From: DATDVC01 sp964601125
Lineage (GTDB): Bacteria; Patescibacteriota; Minisyncoccia; Phycocordibacterales; WO2-35-19
Direction: 5' to 3'
DNA: 64,000 bases
Assembly (NCBI GenBank): GCA_964601125.1
Contig: CAZRKB010000002.1
Span: 4,353 to 68,352 of the forward strand
Made by a program: the position numbers and the translations under genes. The notes below the pieces were generated by a model that was given only the letters and a program-made list of their open reading frames with translations, did not search any database and had not been told where the DNA came from. The first letter of the stretch is position 1. Each line of letters starts with the position of its first letter. Shown here piece by piece: positions 39,650 through 48,533 of this stretch.

Positions 39650-42049
39650 TTAATTTATTATCTTAGGCCAAGGCTCTACGATCAGCATGTTTTTGCGGTG
39701 GGGAAGCAGGGACCAAATTTTTTCTGTTACGAACGGCATAAACGGGTGCAGTATTTTGAGTTGATTTTCGAGTAGGTATCTAAGTAAAAGTTTTGCTGAT
39801 TGGCTGTCATTGTTTTCTTTAATTCTTTTTTTTACCTCTTCTATTATAACATCAGCAAAGGTGTGCCAGAAATAAGCGTATATTTTTTCTGCAGCCAAGT
39901 AAAATTTGTAATTTTCCATATCTTTGGTAATGTCTGACATCAAATTATTAAATTCAGTAATGGTTTCTTGGTCGGTTTGAGAAAGATCTTTTGTTTCAAA
40001 ATCTTTTTCCCAAACTTCAACTGTATTTTCTAAAACAAATCGCGAAGCGTTCCATATTTTGTTGGCAAAATGCTTATAGGCTTTCAGTTTTTCTTCCGAC
40101 ATCCGGCTATCGTTTCCGGGGGCGGTGCCAATTGTGAGAGACATACGTACGGCATCTGCGCCAAATTTATCAGCCATTTCTACTGGGTCTATGTTATTGC
40201 CAAGAGATTTTGAAATCTTTCTACCTTGTGCGTCGCGTACAAGGCCATGTAAATAAACTGTTTTAAATGGTATTTCTCCTAGATGAAATTGACTCATGAG
40301 TACCATGCGGGCTACCCAAAAAAACAATATATCGTAGCCAGTCTCTAATATTGTTGTTGGATGAAAAGTTTTTAGATCAGAAGTTTCCTCTGGCCATCCC
40401 AAAGTTGAAAACGTCCAAAGCGCGCTTGAAAACCACGTATCCAAAACATCTTCATCTTGCACCCAGCCATATTTTTCTGGTGGTTCAAATCCACAGTGGA
40501 TCTTTTCTTCAGAATATGTTGGTTGTGGAATTTTATTTTTTTTGATCCAACTATCATCTATAAATCCAAAATCTTTAAGAATGGTTATGAGGGTTGCTCC
40601 AATTTGTATATTTTCACTCCCCGTTATCGCATAATCAGGAAGTTCTTGCCAGTCACTGCTTTTTATTCTAAATTTGTCATTAGATAAACCAATTTTTTCA
40701 AAAAAGGTCTTTTGTTTGAAGTGTATGGCTTGATGGGGGCCACCTAGTTCTCTCTTGTACCAAATCGGGATACGATGTCCGAACCATATTTGGCGAGAAA
40801 TGCACCATGGGCGCAGGTTATTTATCCAATTATAGTATACTCGTTCAAATCGCTCCGGTAGGATTTTGATCTCTCCTTTTTCCACTGGCTCACGCATCAG
40901 CTCCTTTAGGGTTTTTCCACCTCTATTTTTAACTGGTTTATTAACATCTACAAACCACTGTAATTTTGGTAATGGTTCAATAACCCCATTAGTTCTCTCT
41001 GCCACGGAAAGGTTTTGTTTTATTTTTTCTTCTTTGACTAGTAGATTATTGTTTTTTATCCATTCCGCAACTTTATCCCTGGCTTCTGTTGTTTTTAGAC
41101 CAGAAAGTGTAGGGCCGGCTAAATCTGTCATTCTGGCTTTTTCGTTTATAACCTGGATTTTGGGTAAATTATTTATTTCAGCTATGTCCCAGTCTGTGTG
41201 GCTGTGTGCCGGTGTAACACCGAGTGCTCCAGTCCCAAAATCTTTATCTACATTTTTGTCGGCCACTACTTTTATCTTGAGTTTAACCCCAACAAATTCT
41301 CCTTCAAATTCTTTACCAACAAAATCCTTATAACGAGAATCTTCTGGGTGCACAGCTACGGCAGTGTCGCCAACCTTTGTTTCGGGGCGGGTGGTTGAAA
41401 TCTCAATAGGAAAATCCTTCCAGTATTTAAAGGTATACAGTGTCGCCTCTCTTTCCTCGTGAACTATTTCATCATCAGAAATCACAGTCTGACCTTTTGG
41501 GTCCCAATTTACAATTCTGTTGGAACGATAAATAAGCCCAGCTTCGTACATTCTTATAAAAGCAGTAAGAACCGCTTTATACCTTTTTTCATCCATAGTG
41601 TAGGCATACCTGCTCCAATCAATTGAAGCCCCAAGAACCCTTATTTGGTTTAAAATTGTTGTTTTGCTTTCTTCTACGAAGTTATCAATTCTATTTAATA
41701 ATTCTTCTCTTCCAAGATTGTATCGGCTTTTACCTTCTTTTTTTTGAATTTCTTTTTCTACTTTCGCTTGGGTAGCGATTGCCGCTGAGTCTGTACCGGG
41801 CAACCAAAGAGTTTTTTTGCCTTGCATACGAGCGTAGCGTACCAAGGTATCTTCAACTGCCAGCATGAGTGCACTACCCATATGTAAAGTTCCAGTCACA
41901 TTTGGAGGGGGGAGTACAATGGTAAAAGTCTCTTCTCTTTTGCCGGGTAAATTGTCAGGGTTGAAAAAACCAGACTCTTCCCATCTTTTGTAAATGGTGG
42001 GTTCGGTTGAGTTTGGGTTATAGGGCTTCTTTAGTTCTTCATGCATCAT
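39650..42049 (-). CDS. valS: Valine--tRNA ligase
   Basis: The 799-aa class I synthetase charges tRNA-Val. It has the HIGH-type motif PPNVTGTLHMGSAL near residue 47, the editing domain with FEISTTRPETKVGDTAVAVHP, KISKSLGN as the KMSKS loop and an anticodon-binding helical domain. It ends shortly after the anticodon domain, without the long C-terminal coiled coil of many bacterial ValRS. The start is either of two adjacent Met codons. No T-box leader is seen. Confidence 0.97.
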   Translation of the reverse strand: MMHEELKKPYNPNSTEPTIYKRWEESGFFNPDNLPGKREETFTIVLPPPNVTGTLHMGSALMLAVEDTLVRYARMQGKKTLWLPGTDSAAIATQAKVEKEIQKKEGKSRYNLGREELLNRIDNFVEESKTTILNQIRVLGASIDWSRYAYTMDEKRYKAVLTAFIRMYEAGLIYRSNRIVNWDPKGQTVISDDEIVHEEREATLYTFKYWKDFPIEISTTRPETKVGDTAVAVHPEDSRYKDFVGKEFEGEFVGVKLKIKVVADKNVDKDFGTGALGVTPAHSHTDWDIAEINNLPKIQVINEKARMTDLAGPTLSGLKTTEARDKVAEWIKNNNLLVKEEKIKQNLSVAERTNGVIEPLPKLQWFVDVNKPVKNRGGKTLKELMREPVEKGEIKILPERFERVYYNWINNLRPWCISRQIWFGHRIPIWYKRELGGPHQAIHFKQKTFFEKIGLSNDKFRIKSSDWQELPDYAITGSENIQIGATLITILKDFGFIDDSWIKKNKIPQPTYSEEKIHCGFEPPEKYGWVQDEDVLDTWFSSALWTFSTLGWPEETSDLKTFHPTTILETGYDILFFWVARMVLMSQFHLGEIPFKTVYLHGLVRDAQGRKISKSLGNNIDPVEMADKFGADAVRMSLTIGTAPGNDSRMSEEKLKAYKHFANKIWNASRFVLENTVEVWEKDFETKDLSQTDQETITEFNNLMSDITKDMENYKFYLAAEKIYAYFWHTFADVIIEEVKKRIKENNDSQSAKLLLRYLLENQLKILHPFMPFVTEKIWSLLPHRKNMLIVEPWPKIIN

Positions 42050-42115
42050 TCTAATAATACATTAAGATGAGATTTATCAAAATTGGCGACAATCTGGTCT
42101 AAAGCACCGATTCTA

Positions 42116-42220
42116 TAAAAGACAACATCGGTCAGCCTAGATGTCTTTTATAATTTAAGCTAATTAAAAAAGAGATTTTATGACACCATAAAAGACATTT
42201 ATTCTAATATAAAAGACATA
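42116..42220. promoter_or_regulatory. Four-copy ATAAAAGACA motif cluster
   Basis: ATAAAAGACA occurs at 42116-42125, inverted at 42143-42152, and direct at 42189-42198 and 42210-42219. The first two form an inverted repeat and the last two are exactly 21 bp apart. It lies between divergent valS and the surface protein gene and may be an operator. The rest of the 42050-42339 gap holds only the promoter at 42276. Confidence 0.5.
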
Positions 42221-42275
42221 TTTAACAAATGGCTGTAAATAAGGTTTTTTTCAAAATCCCTCTCTCTCCTTTCCA

Positions 42276-42303
42276 TTGACATTTTCTTAAATTGATGTAG
42301 TCT
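42276..42303 (+). promoter_or_regulatory. Candidate promoter of the 1326-aa surface protein
   Basis: TTGACA (42276-42281) is a consensus -35; TAGTCT (42298-42303) 16 bp later is a weak -10. Confidence 0.5.
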
Positions 42304-42339
42304 CATTTTAAATGCGGTGATGATTTGGATATCGTTTTT

Positions 42340-45300
42340 ATGTATAGCATTAGTGATAAAAAAATAGTTTTCAATCGCAAGTCTGCCTTTTCCGCGGCCC
42401 TTGCTTTTGTTGTATTTGCTACTCAGTTTTTGGGTGTCTATGCTGAAGCCTATGCTTCTCCTCTAAATCAGTGTCCAGTTATTGCTGAGACTTTCTTTAG
42501 TAGCGGTACTGATACAAAGTTGCAGGACGGGACTTCTGCTGTTGCCACTTACAACGAGCATCCATTTTGGACAGCAAACATCCCAGGCGCTACGTGGGTG
42601 TGGTCGTCTTATTATGTGGAAGATCCATTAGTGGTTACCGCTAAAACATTTGTTAAAACTTTTGAGGTTTCGAATACTGCGAGCGTTGAGAGTGCTACGA
42701 TTACCATGGCCGCCGACAACACCTACAGGGTTTTTGTGAATAATGTTTTAGTTGCTGAAGACCTTACTGAGTTTAACTATTACACCGAAAAAACTTTCGA
42801 TCTAAAATCGTATGTGTCATCTGGGGTTAATACTGTTCGTTTTGAGATTACAAATATTACTAACCCTCTCGCACAAACAAAAGAATCAAATCCAGCAGGA
42901 TTACTCTACAGGATAGACCTATCTACTAAAGAAAGTAATTGTGGAGAGAATCCGGCTAATAATCCGCCAATTATCACATTAATTGGCGCAAATCCATTGC
43001 GTTTAGATACTGGCACTACGTTTGTAGATCCGGGTGCGACTGCAAATGATGCAGAAGATGGCGACATAACAGCAAACATAGTAAAGACAGGTACAGTCAA
43101 TACTTCTACTGTTGGCACCTACACAATTAATTATTCAGTCACTGATTCGGGCGGGCTTTCTGCCTCAACTACCAGGCAGGTCATTGTTTCTGATCCGTAT
43201 GTTCCGCCGGTAGTCAATCAATGCACCATTGATTTTTATAGTGAACCAAGCGATCAGGTTGAGGGTGGCGGTATGGCTTTTGCTACTTATAAAAATCATC
43301 CAGACTGGACAGTTTCAATCCCAGGTGCGACTTGGATATGGAGTAGCTACCTTGTTGAAAATTCACTTGTCGATGATACGAAAATTTTTGAAAAGAGATT
43401 TAATATAGCTACTACCTCTACTGTAAATTCGGCGATTCTCACCATGGCTGCTGACAACTCCTATACCGTTTCTGTAAATGGTATTCAGGTTGGGGCTGAT
43501 GCTACTGAGTTTAATTACAAAGAAGAAAGCAAAGACATTTACAATGTTACTTCTTATATAAATAATTCCGCAAACAGGATTTCTTTTACTGTAAAGAATT
43601 GGGGTGTAGCCAGTTCTACTCCCCAAACCAATCCAGCCGGTCTTTTGTATAAACTTTCTGTAACTGTTTCTGGAATTGGTGAAAATTGCGATGGGCCTCA
43701 GCCAGTAAACACTCCACCTGAAATAACTTTGATTGGAAATAATCCGATTAATATATTTGTTGGCGATAATTTTTCTGATCCTGGGGCTACCGCTCTTGAT
43801 CGTGAAGACGGCGACATAACAGCAAACATAGTAAAGACAGGTACAGTCAATACTTCTACTGTTGGCACCTACACAATTAATTATTCAGTCACTGATTCGG
43901 GCGGGCTTTCTGATTATGAATCAAGGAGTGTTGTTGTTTCTCCCAGAGGCGGTGGTGGCTCACCAAAACCGACTGTCTCCCTTGTTGCTAACCCTGGCAG
44001 CATAATTCTCGGAGCCACAAGTACTTTGAGTTGGACTTCAGGCAATGCAAATAGCTGCTCGGCTTCATGGACGGTGTCAACTTCTACATCTGGTTCTCAA
44101 GCTGTTTCCCCAGCTACTACCACCGATTATGCTATTACTTGTGTGGGCAATGGCGGATCTGCTACTGCAACTACAACGGTTATTGTCACAGAAGGTTCAA
44201 ACGGAGGACCTAGATGTACTCTTGAGTTGGTTAGTGACACCAATACAACAGTTGAGGGCGGTGTAAAATCTGTCGCTACTTACAAAGACCATCCTTACTG
44301 GACTGCAAATATTCCTGGCGCAACATGGATATGGAAAACTTTCTTTACAAGTACGCCAACTCAGCAGGAGGTATACACATTTGAAAGAATATTTAATATA
44401 AACTCTGAAGTTGAAAGTGCTACCTTAGTGGTTGCTGCTGACAATTCCTATGTGCTTTATGTAAATGGTCTTAAAATTGGAGAAGATGCAGGAGAATTTA
44501 ATTATCGAGATGAACAGAAAGATACTTTTGATTTAAAAAATGTTTTGCAGCCGGGCATAAACAAGATAGAATTTTCTGTAAAGAACTGGGGTGTTGCAGA
44601 TAGCGATTCACAAACAAATCCAGCTGGTCTTTTGTACAAGCTAACTGTTGTGGAGAAGGGTGAAAACTGCGATGGTTCCACACCTACTCCGTCGGTCACT
44701 CTTAATGCAAATCCTTCATCTATAATAAAAGGAGCTACTTCAACTCTATCTTGGGTTGCAAGTAATGTAACTTTCTGCTCAGCTCCTTGGACAAATGCAA
44801 CATCCACCTCTGGTTCTCAGGAAGTTTCTCCAGCCACCACTACCAATTACCAAATATCTTGTGGCGGAACTTACGGTACTACTACAGCCACTACTACTGT
44901 TACCGTTAATGCTGACAATGGCGGCGGAACGCTAACCCCCAGCATAAATCTCAATGCTAACCCGGCTACTATAAACCCAGGTGCCACATCTACTCTTAGC
45001 TGGAATTCTTCCAACACGAACTATTGCTCCGCTCCGTGGACTCTATCTACATCCACTTCTGGAACTCAAGAAGTCTCGCCTTCTGCTACTACGGAATATT
45101 CTATTGCTTGCGGCGGAATTTACGGTACTACCACAGCCACTACTACTGTTACCGTTAATACCGACAATGGGGGTGGTGGTTCGAATAACCCAACAGTTTC
45201 TTTGTCAGCCGATCCGGGCACAATCATCGTTGGTGGATCATCAACATTGACTTGGACATCAAATAATACAAATTCTTGTGCAGCTAGCTGGACCAGTGCT

Positions 45301-46320
45301 ACTTCTACCTCTGGCTCTCAAGTGGTAAACCCTGGTTCCACTACTGAATATTCGATCAGTTGTACTGGTAATAATGGTACTGCCAGCGCTACTACTACTG
45401 TTATTGTTAACACCAACAATGGTGGGGGAGGAAATGGCGGCGGCGGCGGTGGGGGTGGAGGGGGTATTGGTGGCAGAAGGAGGGACATAAGCAATTTGCT
45501 CGCTCCTCAAGGAGAAGTTTTGGGTGCCACCAGCTGTGCTTACCTTCGAGATTACTTGAGACGTGATTGGAAGAATGACCCTATAGAGGTATTAAAACTC
45601 CAATCGTTCTTAAATGTCTTTGAGAAGGAAAGTTTGTCCTATACATCTGTCTTTGATGAACCCACTTATCAGGCTGTTTCAAGGTTCCAAAATAAATATT
45701 TCTACGATATTCTTGAACCATGGGGTCATGATGCTCCAACGGGGTTTGTTTATATCCTTACAAAGAAGAAAATAAATGAAATATATTGTAATACGTTGAT
45801 ATCGTTAACACCGGATCAAAAACAAGAAATATTGTCCTTTAGATCTTTCATAGAAAGTCTTAAGTCACGTGGTGGCTTAGGTTCTAGTTCTTTTGATTCG
45901 CAAGTTCTTTCTTCAAAAAATGTCCTTGAAAACAACGCTACCAATACAGGTATAGTTGTTGTAAACCTTGGTACACCTAATAAAGGGGGTGGCGAAGAAA
46001 ACAGAGACTCTTCTGTTGTGAAAAACGCCGCGATCTCTCTATTTGGGGTTGGACAGAGTGTGGCAAATAACAAAAACTATCTCGTTGTAGTAGCCCTCCT
46101 GCTCTTAATACTAGGTTTGGGACTTTTGGTAAGAAAATTACTCATGGAATCAGAAGATCCCGACGCTATGAATAAATCTATCTCTAGTGATTTTGAAAAT
46201 AATTCTGTTTCTGGTAAAAATGAATCTCCGGTGATCGTTTTGCCTGGAGCTGCTTCATCTGAAGATGAATTGCCAGAAGAAGAAATTGTAATTGAGGATG
46301 AAGAAGAAAAAAGAGTCTAA
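42340..46320 (+). CDS. Large repetitive surface protein with C-terminal anchor
   Basis: I start at ATG 42340 (1326 aa); a TTG at 42325 would add five residues. After a signal peptide (cleavage near AYASPLNQ) come three copies of a beta domain with PGATWIWSS and ADNSYxVxVN motifs, two DUF5011-type Ig domains, and at least five Ig-like repeats with TLSWxSxNxxxCxA and EYSIxC motifs. A Gly-rich linker, a PG-binding-like segment (DYLRRDWKNDPIEVLKLQSFL), one membrane helix (YLVVVALLLLILGLGLLV) and an acidic tail follow. The layout fits an S-layer-like or adhesive protein anchored in the membrane. A 103-bp exact repeat lies inside. Confidence 0.87.
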   Translation: MYSISDKKIVFNRKSAFSAALAFVVFATQFLGVYAEAYASPLNQCPVIAETFFSSGTDTKLQDGTSAVATYNEHPFWTANIPGATWVWSSYYVEDPLVVTAKTFVKTFEVSNTASVESATITMAADNTYRVFVNNVLVAEDLTEFNYYTEKTFDLKSYVSSGVNTVRFEITNITNPLAQTKESNPAGLLYRIDLSTKESNCGENPANNPPIITLIGANPLRLDTGTTFVDPGATANDAEDGDITANIVKTGTVNTSTVGTYTINYSVTDSGGLSASTTRQVIVSDPYVPPVVNQCTIDFYSEPSDQVEGGGMAFATYKNHPDWTVSIPGATWIWSSYLVENSLVDDTKIFEKRFNIATTSTVNSAILTMAADNSYTVSVNGIQVGADATEFNYKEESKDIYNVTSYINNSANRISFTVKNWGVASSTPQTNPAGLLYKLSVTVSGIGENCDGPQPVNTPPEITLIGNNPINIFVGDNFSDPGATALDREDGDITANIVKTGTVNTSTVGTYTINYSVTDSGGLSDYESRSVVVSPRGGGGSPKPTVSLVANPGSIILGATSTLSWTSGNANSCSASWTVSTSTSGSQAVSPATTTDYAITCVGNGGSATATTTVIVTEGSNGGPRCTLELVSDTNTTVEGGVKSVATYKDHPYWTANIPGATWIWKTFFTSTPTQQEVYTFERIFNINSEVESATLVVAADNSYVLYVNGLKIGEDAGEFNYRDEQKDTFDLKNVLQPGINKIEFSVKNWGVADSDSQTNPAGLLYKLTVVEKGENCDGSTPTPSVTLNANPSSIIKGATSTLSWVASNVTFCSAPWTNATSTSGSQEVSPATTTNYQISCGGTYGTTTATTTVTVNADNGGGTLTPSINLNANPATINPGATSTLSWNSSNTNYCSAPWTLSTSTSGTQEVSPSATTEYSIACGGIYGTTTATTTVTVNTDNGGGGSNNPTVSLSADPGTIIVGGSSTLTWTSNNTNSCAASWTSATSTSGSQVVNPGSTTEYSISCTGNNGTASATTTVIVNTNNGGGGNGGGGGGGGGGIGGRRRDISNLLAPQGEVLGATSCAYLRDYLRRDWKNDPIEVLKLQSFLNVFEKESLSYTSVFDEPTYQAVSRFQNKYFYDILEPWGHDAPTGFVYILTKKKINEIYCNTLISLTPDQKQEILSFRSFIESLKSRGGLGSSSFDSQVLSSKNVLENNATNTGIVVVNLGTPNKGGGEENRDSSVVKNAAISLFGVGQSVANNKNYLVVVALLLLILGLGLLVRKLLMESEDPDAMNKSISSDFENNSVSGKNESPVIVLPGAASSEDELPEEEIVIEDEEEKRV
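43060..43162 (+). repeat. 103-bp exact direct repeat, copy 1
   Basis: Identical to 43810-43912, offset exactly 750 bp (250 codons), in the DUF5011-type domains. Confidence 0.9.
43810..43912 (+). repeat. 103-bp exact direct repeat, copy 2
   Basis: Identical to 43060-43162, while flanking codons differ, so a recent duplication or gene conversion is likely. Confidence 0.9.
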
Positions 46321-47483
46321 TTTATATCTAAGTTTCCGTTAGCTTCTAGTTTTAAGTCCATCTTAGTTCCATTTATATAATCGATGTATCCAGCCGCAGC
46401 TATCATGGTTGCATTGTCTGTAGACAGAGATTTTTCTGGAAGTAAGATTTCAATATCTTTGTAAATATTTTTTAACTGCAAAATGTTTTTTCTAATCTCT
46501 TTGTTTGCGATTACCCCTCCGCCAACAATCAAAGTTTTTGGGCTATAAGTTTCTATCGCTTTTTTTGTTTTTGTAATCAATGTTTCTACTACTGCATCTT
46601 CGAATTCCCTGGCTACTTTTAGTTTGTCAATCTGAAAAATACCGTCTTCTCTCTCGCGCGGATATTTTTCTGCTGAAAAATTCCTCGTGCTCACGCCGTC
46701 GCGCTCGCAAGGCTCGTTCGAAGAGGTATTTTGCAGATTTCTTATATAATACAACACCGCTGTTTTTAATCCTGAAAAAGAAAAATTTAAATCTCCAGAA
46801 TGGATCATTGGTCGAGGAAACTTGTGATCTAGGTGTAAATCTTTTTCTCGCGCTTCTTCTGCCAGGCTAGATATTTTGGGGCCACCAGGGTAGGGGAGGC
46901 TGAGCATCCTGGCCACTTTGTCAAAAGCTTCTCCCACTGCATCATCTTTAGTTTCTCCAATTTTTTCCCTATCTTTCCAATTCTTCAAATATACCAACTC
47001 GGTATGTCCGCCACTTATTAACAGAGCCAGCGCTGGAAATATAATTTTTTCATCTTTCCTTTCAACTTGTATCTTTTTACTTTCAAACTCGTAAGTTTTG
47101 AATAAAACTGACGCTATATGTCCGAGCATGTGATTTGCTGGTGTCACTTTGATTCCGAGTTTTTTTCCCAATTCAGTCGCGAAATTTATACCTGTCCAAA
47201 GTGCCGGCTCTAGTCCGGGGCCTACAGTTACAGTTATAAGTTCAATTTCCTTTTCTTGAACCCCAGCTTTTTCTATGGCCGCCTTATAAACAAGGGGTAA
47301 ATTTTTAATATGCTCACGCTTAGCAAGCGTAGGGAAGACGCCCCCGTATTTCTCGTGTATATCAACCTGGCTATGGAGTGAGCTTCCGAGTAGTTTAAAC
47401 TCAAGAGACTTTAAATCTCCTTTTGCCTCCACGACACTCACCGCCGTCTCATCACAACTTGTCTCAATACCTAAAATAATCAT
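46317..47483 (-). CDS. tsaD: tRNA N6-threonylcarbamoyladenosine synthase subunit TsaD with insertion
   Basis: TsaD transfers threonylcarbamoyl to A37 of ANN-decoding tRNAs. The 388-aa protein has GIETSCDETAVSVV at the start, metal-binding His118/His122 in NHMLGH, SGGHTELV, FSFSGLKTAV and GGGVIANKEIR. Residues about 253-282 (bases 46638-46727) form a charged insertion (NEPCERDGVSTRNFSAEKYP and on) between conserved blocks, encoded by GC-rich palindromic sequence unlike the rest. It converges with the surface protein gene, overlapping by 4 bases. Confidence 0.95.
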   Translation of the reverse strand: MIILGIETSCDETAVSVVEAKGDLKSLEFKLLGSSLHSQVDIHEKYGGVFPTLAKREHIKNLPLVYKAAIEKAGVQEKEIELITVTVGPGLEPALWTGINFATELGKKLGIKVTPANHMLGHIASVLFKTYEFESKKIQVERKDEKIIFPALALLISGGHTELVYLKNWKDREKIGETKDDAVGEAFDKVARMLSLPYPGGPKISSLAEEAREKDLHLDHKFPRPMIHSGDLNFSFSGLKTAVLYYIRNLQNTSSNEPCERDGVSTRNFSAEKYPREREDGIFQIDKLKVAREFEDAVVETLITKTKKAIETYSPKTLIVGGGVIANKEIRKNILQLKNIYKDIEILLPEKSLSTDNATMIAAAGYIDYINGTKMDLKLEANGNLDIN

Positions 47484-47541
47484 TATAGTTGAAGTATAAC
47501 GATTTTTAACAAAAAATCATCTGGCTGACCAAGGCAAAAGG

Positions 47542-47569
47542 TTGCTTTTTGTTTTTTTAGTGGTATAAA
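47542..47569 (+). promoter_or_regulatory. Promoter of the 47586 gene
   Basis: TTGCTT (47542-47547), 16 bp, TATAAA (47564-47569); GGGAGG follows at about 47576-47581. Confidence 0.7.
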
Positions 47570-47585
47570 AGAGTGGGAGGTTTGA

Positions 47586-47963
47586 ATGAAGCTCAGCGGT
47601 TGGATTCTTTGGCGCCTTTTCCTAAGGGAATTAAGGCGGAGTCTTTTTCCCAACGACAAAGACTGGAAGATTGAAATCAACAAAGCCAAGGGGAAGGCTA
47701 AATTTTTGGATGGTTATGAAATGAGTGTTACCCACTGCATCCCTACGGTAGATGGGTGCTTTCTTAGATTGTTTTGTCATCAAAATCCAGCAGAAGACTA
47801 TTCAGTGACGGTATTTATGCCTGAAGCAATAAACTGCCAAGGCGGTGCGGTTAAGGTCGCTTTTTCTGATAAACCGCACGCAAAGCTTTTTGCTATATAC
47901 AAATCTGGATACGTGAAAAAAGTGGGCACGTACCTTGAGGTGACAAAGTATGTGAGGGTGTGA
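47586..47963 (+). CDS. SD-led protein of unknown function
   Basis: The 125-aa product is basic at the N-terminus (MKLSGWILWRLFLRELRRSL), has a beta-rich body with VTHCIPTVDGCFLRLFCHQNP, and lacks membrane segments. No family is recognised. It is a complete unit with promoter, GGGAGG site and terminator, between tsaD and tRNA-Ser. Same class as the genes at 12536, 27116, 31818 and 35331. Confidence 0.7.
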   Translation: MKLSGWILWRLFLRELRRSLFPNDKDWKIEINKAKGKAKFLDGYEMSVTHCIPTVDGCFLRLFCHQNPAEDYSVTVFMPEAINCQGGAVKVAFSDKPHAKLFAIYKSGYVKKVGTYLEVTKYVRV

Positions 47964-47974
47964 GTAGATACAAG

Positions 47975-48007
47975 CCTCGCTTGGTTCGTCCGAGCGGGGT
48001 TTTGCTT
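47975..48007 (+). terminator. Intrinsic terminator
   Basis: CCTCGCT (47975-47981) pairs with AGCGGGG (47993-47999) with one G-T pair, followed by TTTTGCTTT. Confidence 0.75.
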
Positions 48008-48063
48008 TGATAAAAATATTTTTTAGCTTTCAACTCTACAACCACAATGGCGACCATTGTATG

Positions 48064-48118
48064 TTTTTACTTGTGGTGTAATTTGTTGGCGGAAGGGGTG
48101 AGATTTGAACTCACGGTC
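48064..48118. other. 55-bp duplicated contig end (assembly artefact)
   Basis: These 55 bases are identical to 48219-48273 on the other side of the N run and contain the 3' part of tRNA-Ser. They should collapse with the second copy. Confidence 0.9.
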
Positions 48119-48218
48119 NNNNNNNNNNNNNNNNNNNNNNNNNNNNNNNNNNNNNNNNNNNNNNNNNNNNNNNNNNNNNNNNNNNNNNNNNNNNNNNNNN
48201 NNNNNNNNNNNNNNNNNN
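48119..48218. other. 100-N scaffold gap
   Basis: Exactly 100 N flanked by a 55-bp exact duplication. The length is conventional and not measured; the flanks overlap. Confidence 0.97.
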
Positions 48219-48241
48219 TTTTTACTTGTGGTGTAATTTGT

Positions 48242-48331
48242 TGGCGGAAGGGGTGAGATTTGAACTCACGGTCGCCTTTCGGCAACGCTGGTTTTCGAAA
48301 CCAGTGCTTTAAACCACTCAGCCACCCTTCC
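48242..48331 (-). tRNA. tRNA-Ser (anticodon CGA)
   Basis: Minus strand: acceptor GGAAGGG/CCCTTCC, anticodon stem CTGGT/ACCAG with loop TTCGAAA, a long variable arm (CGTTGCCGAAAGGCGAC region) and T-loop TTCAAAT. CCA is encoded, unlike the other tRNAs here. Confidence 0.95.
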
Positions 48332-48350
48332 TTATAAAAGTCAAAACCTG

Positions 48351-48424
48351 TGACGCTACCGGGATTTGAACCCGGGTACCAAGCTTGAAAAGCTTGTGTC
48401 CTGACCAGACTAGACGATAGCGCC
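48351..48424 (-). tRNA. tRNA-Glu (anticodon TTC)
   Basis: Minus strand: acceptor GGCGCTA/TAGCGTC, anticodon stem CAAGC/GCTTG with loop TTTTCAA, T-arm CCGGG/CCCGG. CCA is not encoded. Confidence 0.95.
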
Positions 48425-48533
48425 CCCTCGACTCGCTTTGCTCGCTCAGGGCAAGCCTACGAGACCAGAATAATAACATTTTTTAATAAAAAAGCAAAAA
48501 GAATTTTTAGATATAATGTGTTAATATTGAGGT

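Noticed and set aside
42050..42180. T-box leader for valS
   Set aside because: No T-box sequence, antiterminator or specifier structure could be seen upstream of valS on the minus strand.
42116..42220. Possible small CRISPR-like repeat array
   Set aside because: The repeat is only about 10 bp, spacing is irregular, one copy is inverted and no cas gene is near; an operator is more likely.
48064..48118. Second, partial tRNA-Ser gene
   Set aside because: Exact 55-bp copy of the real tRNA-Ser 3' part beside an N run; an assembly duplication.
48047..48285. ORFs spanning the first N gap
   Set aside because: They consist of unknown bases and duplicated tRNA-Ser sequence; an artefact of the join.
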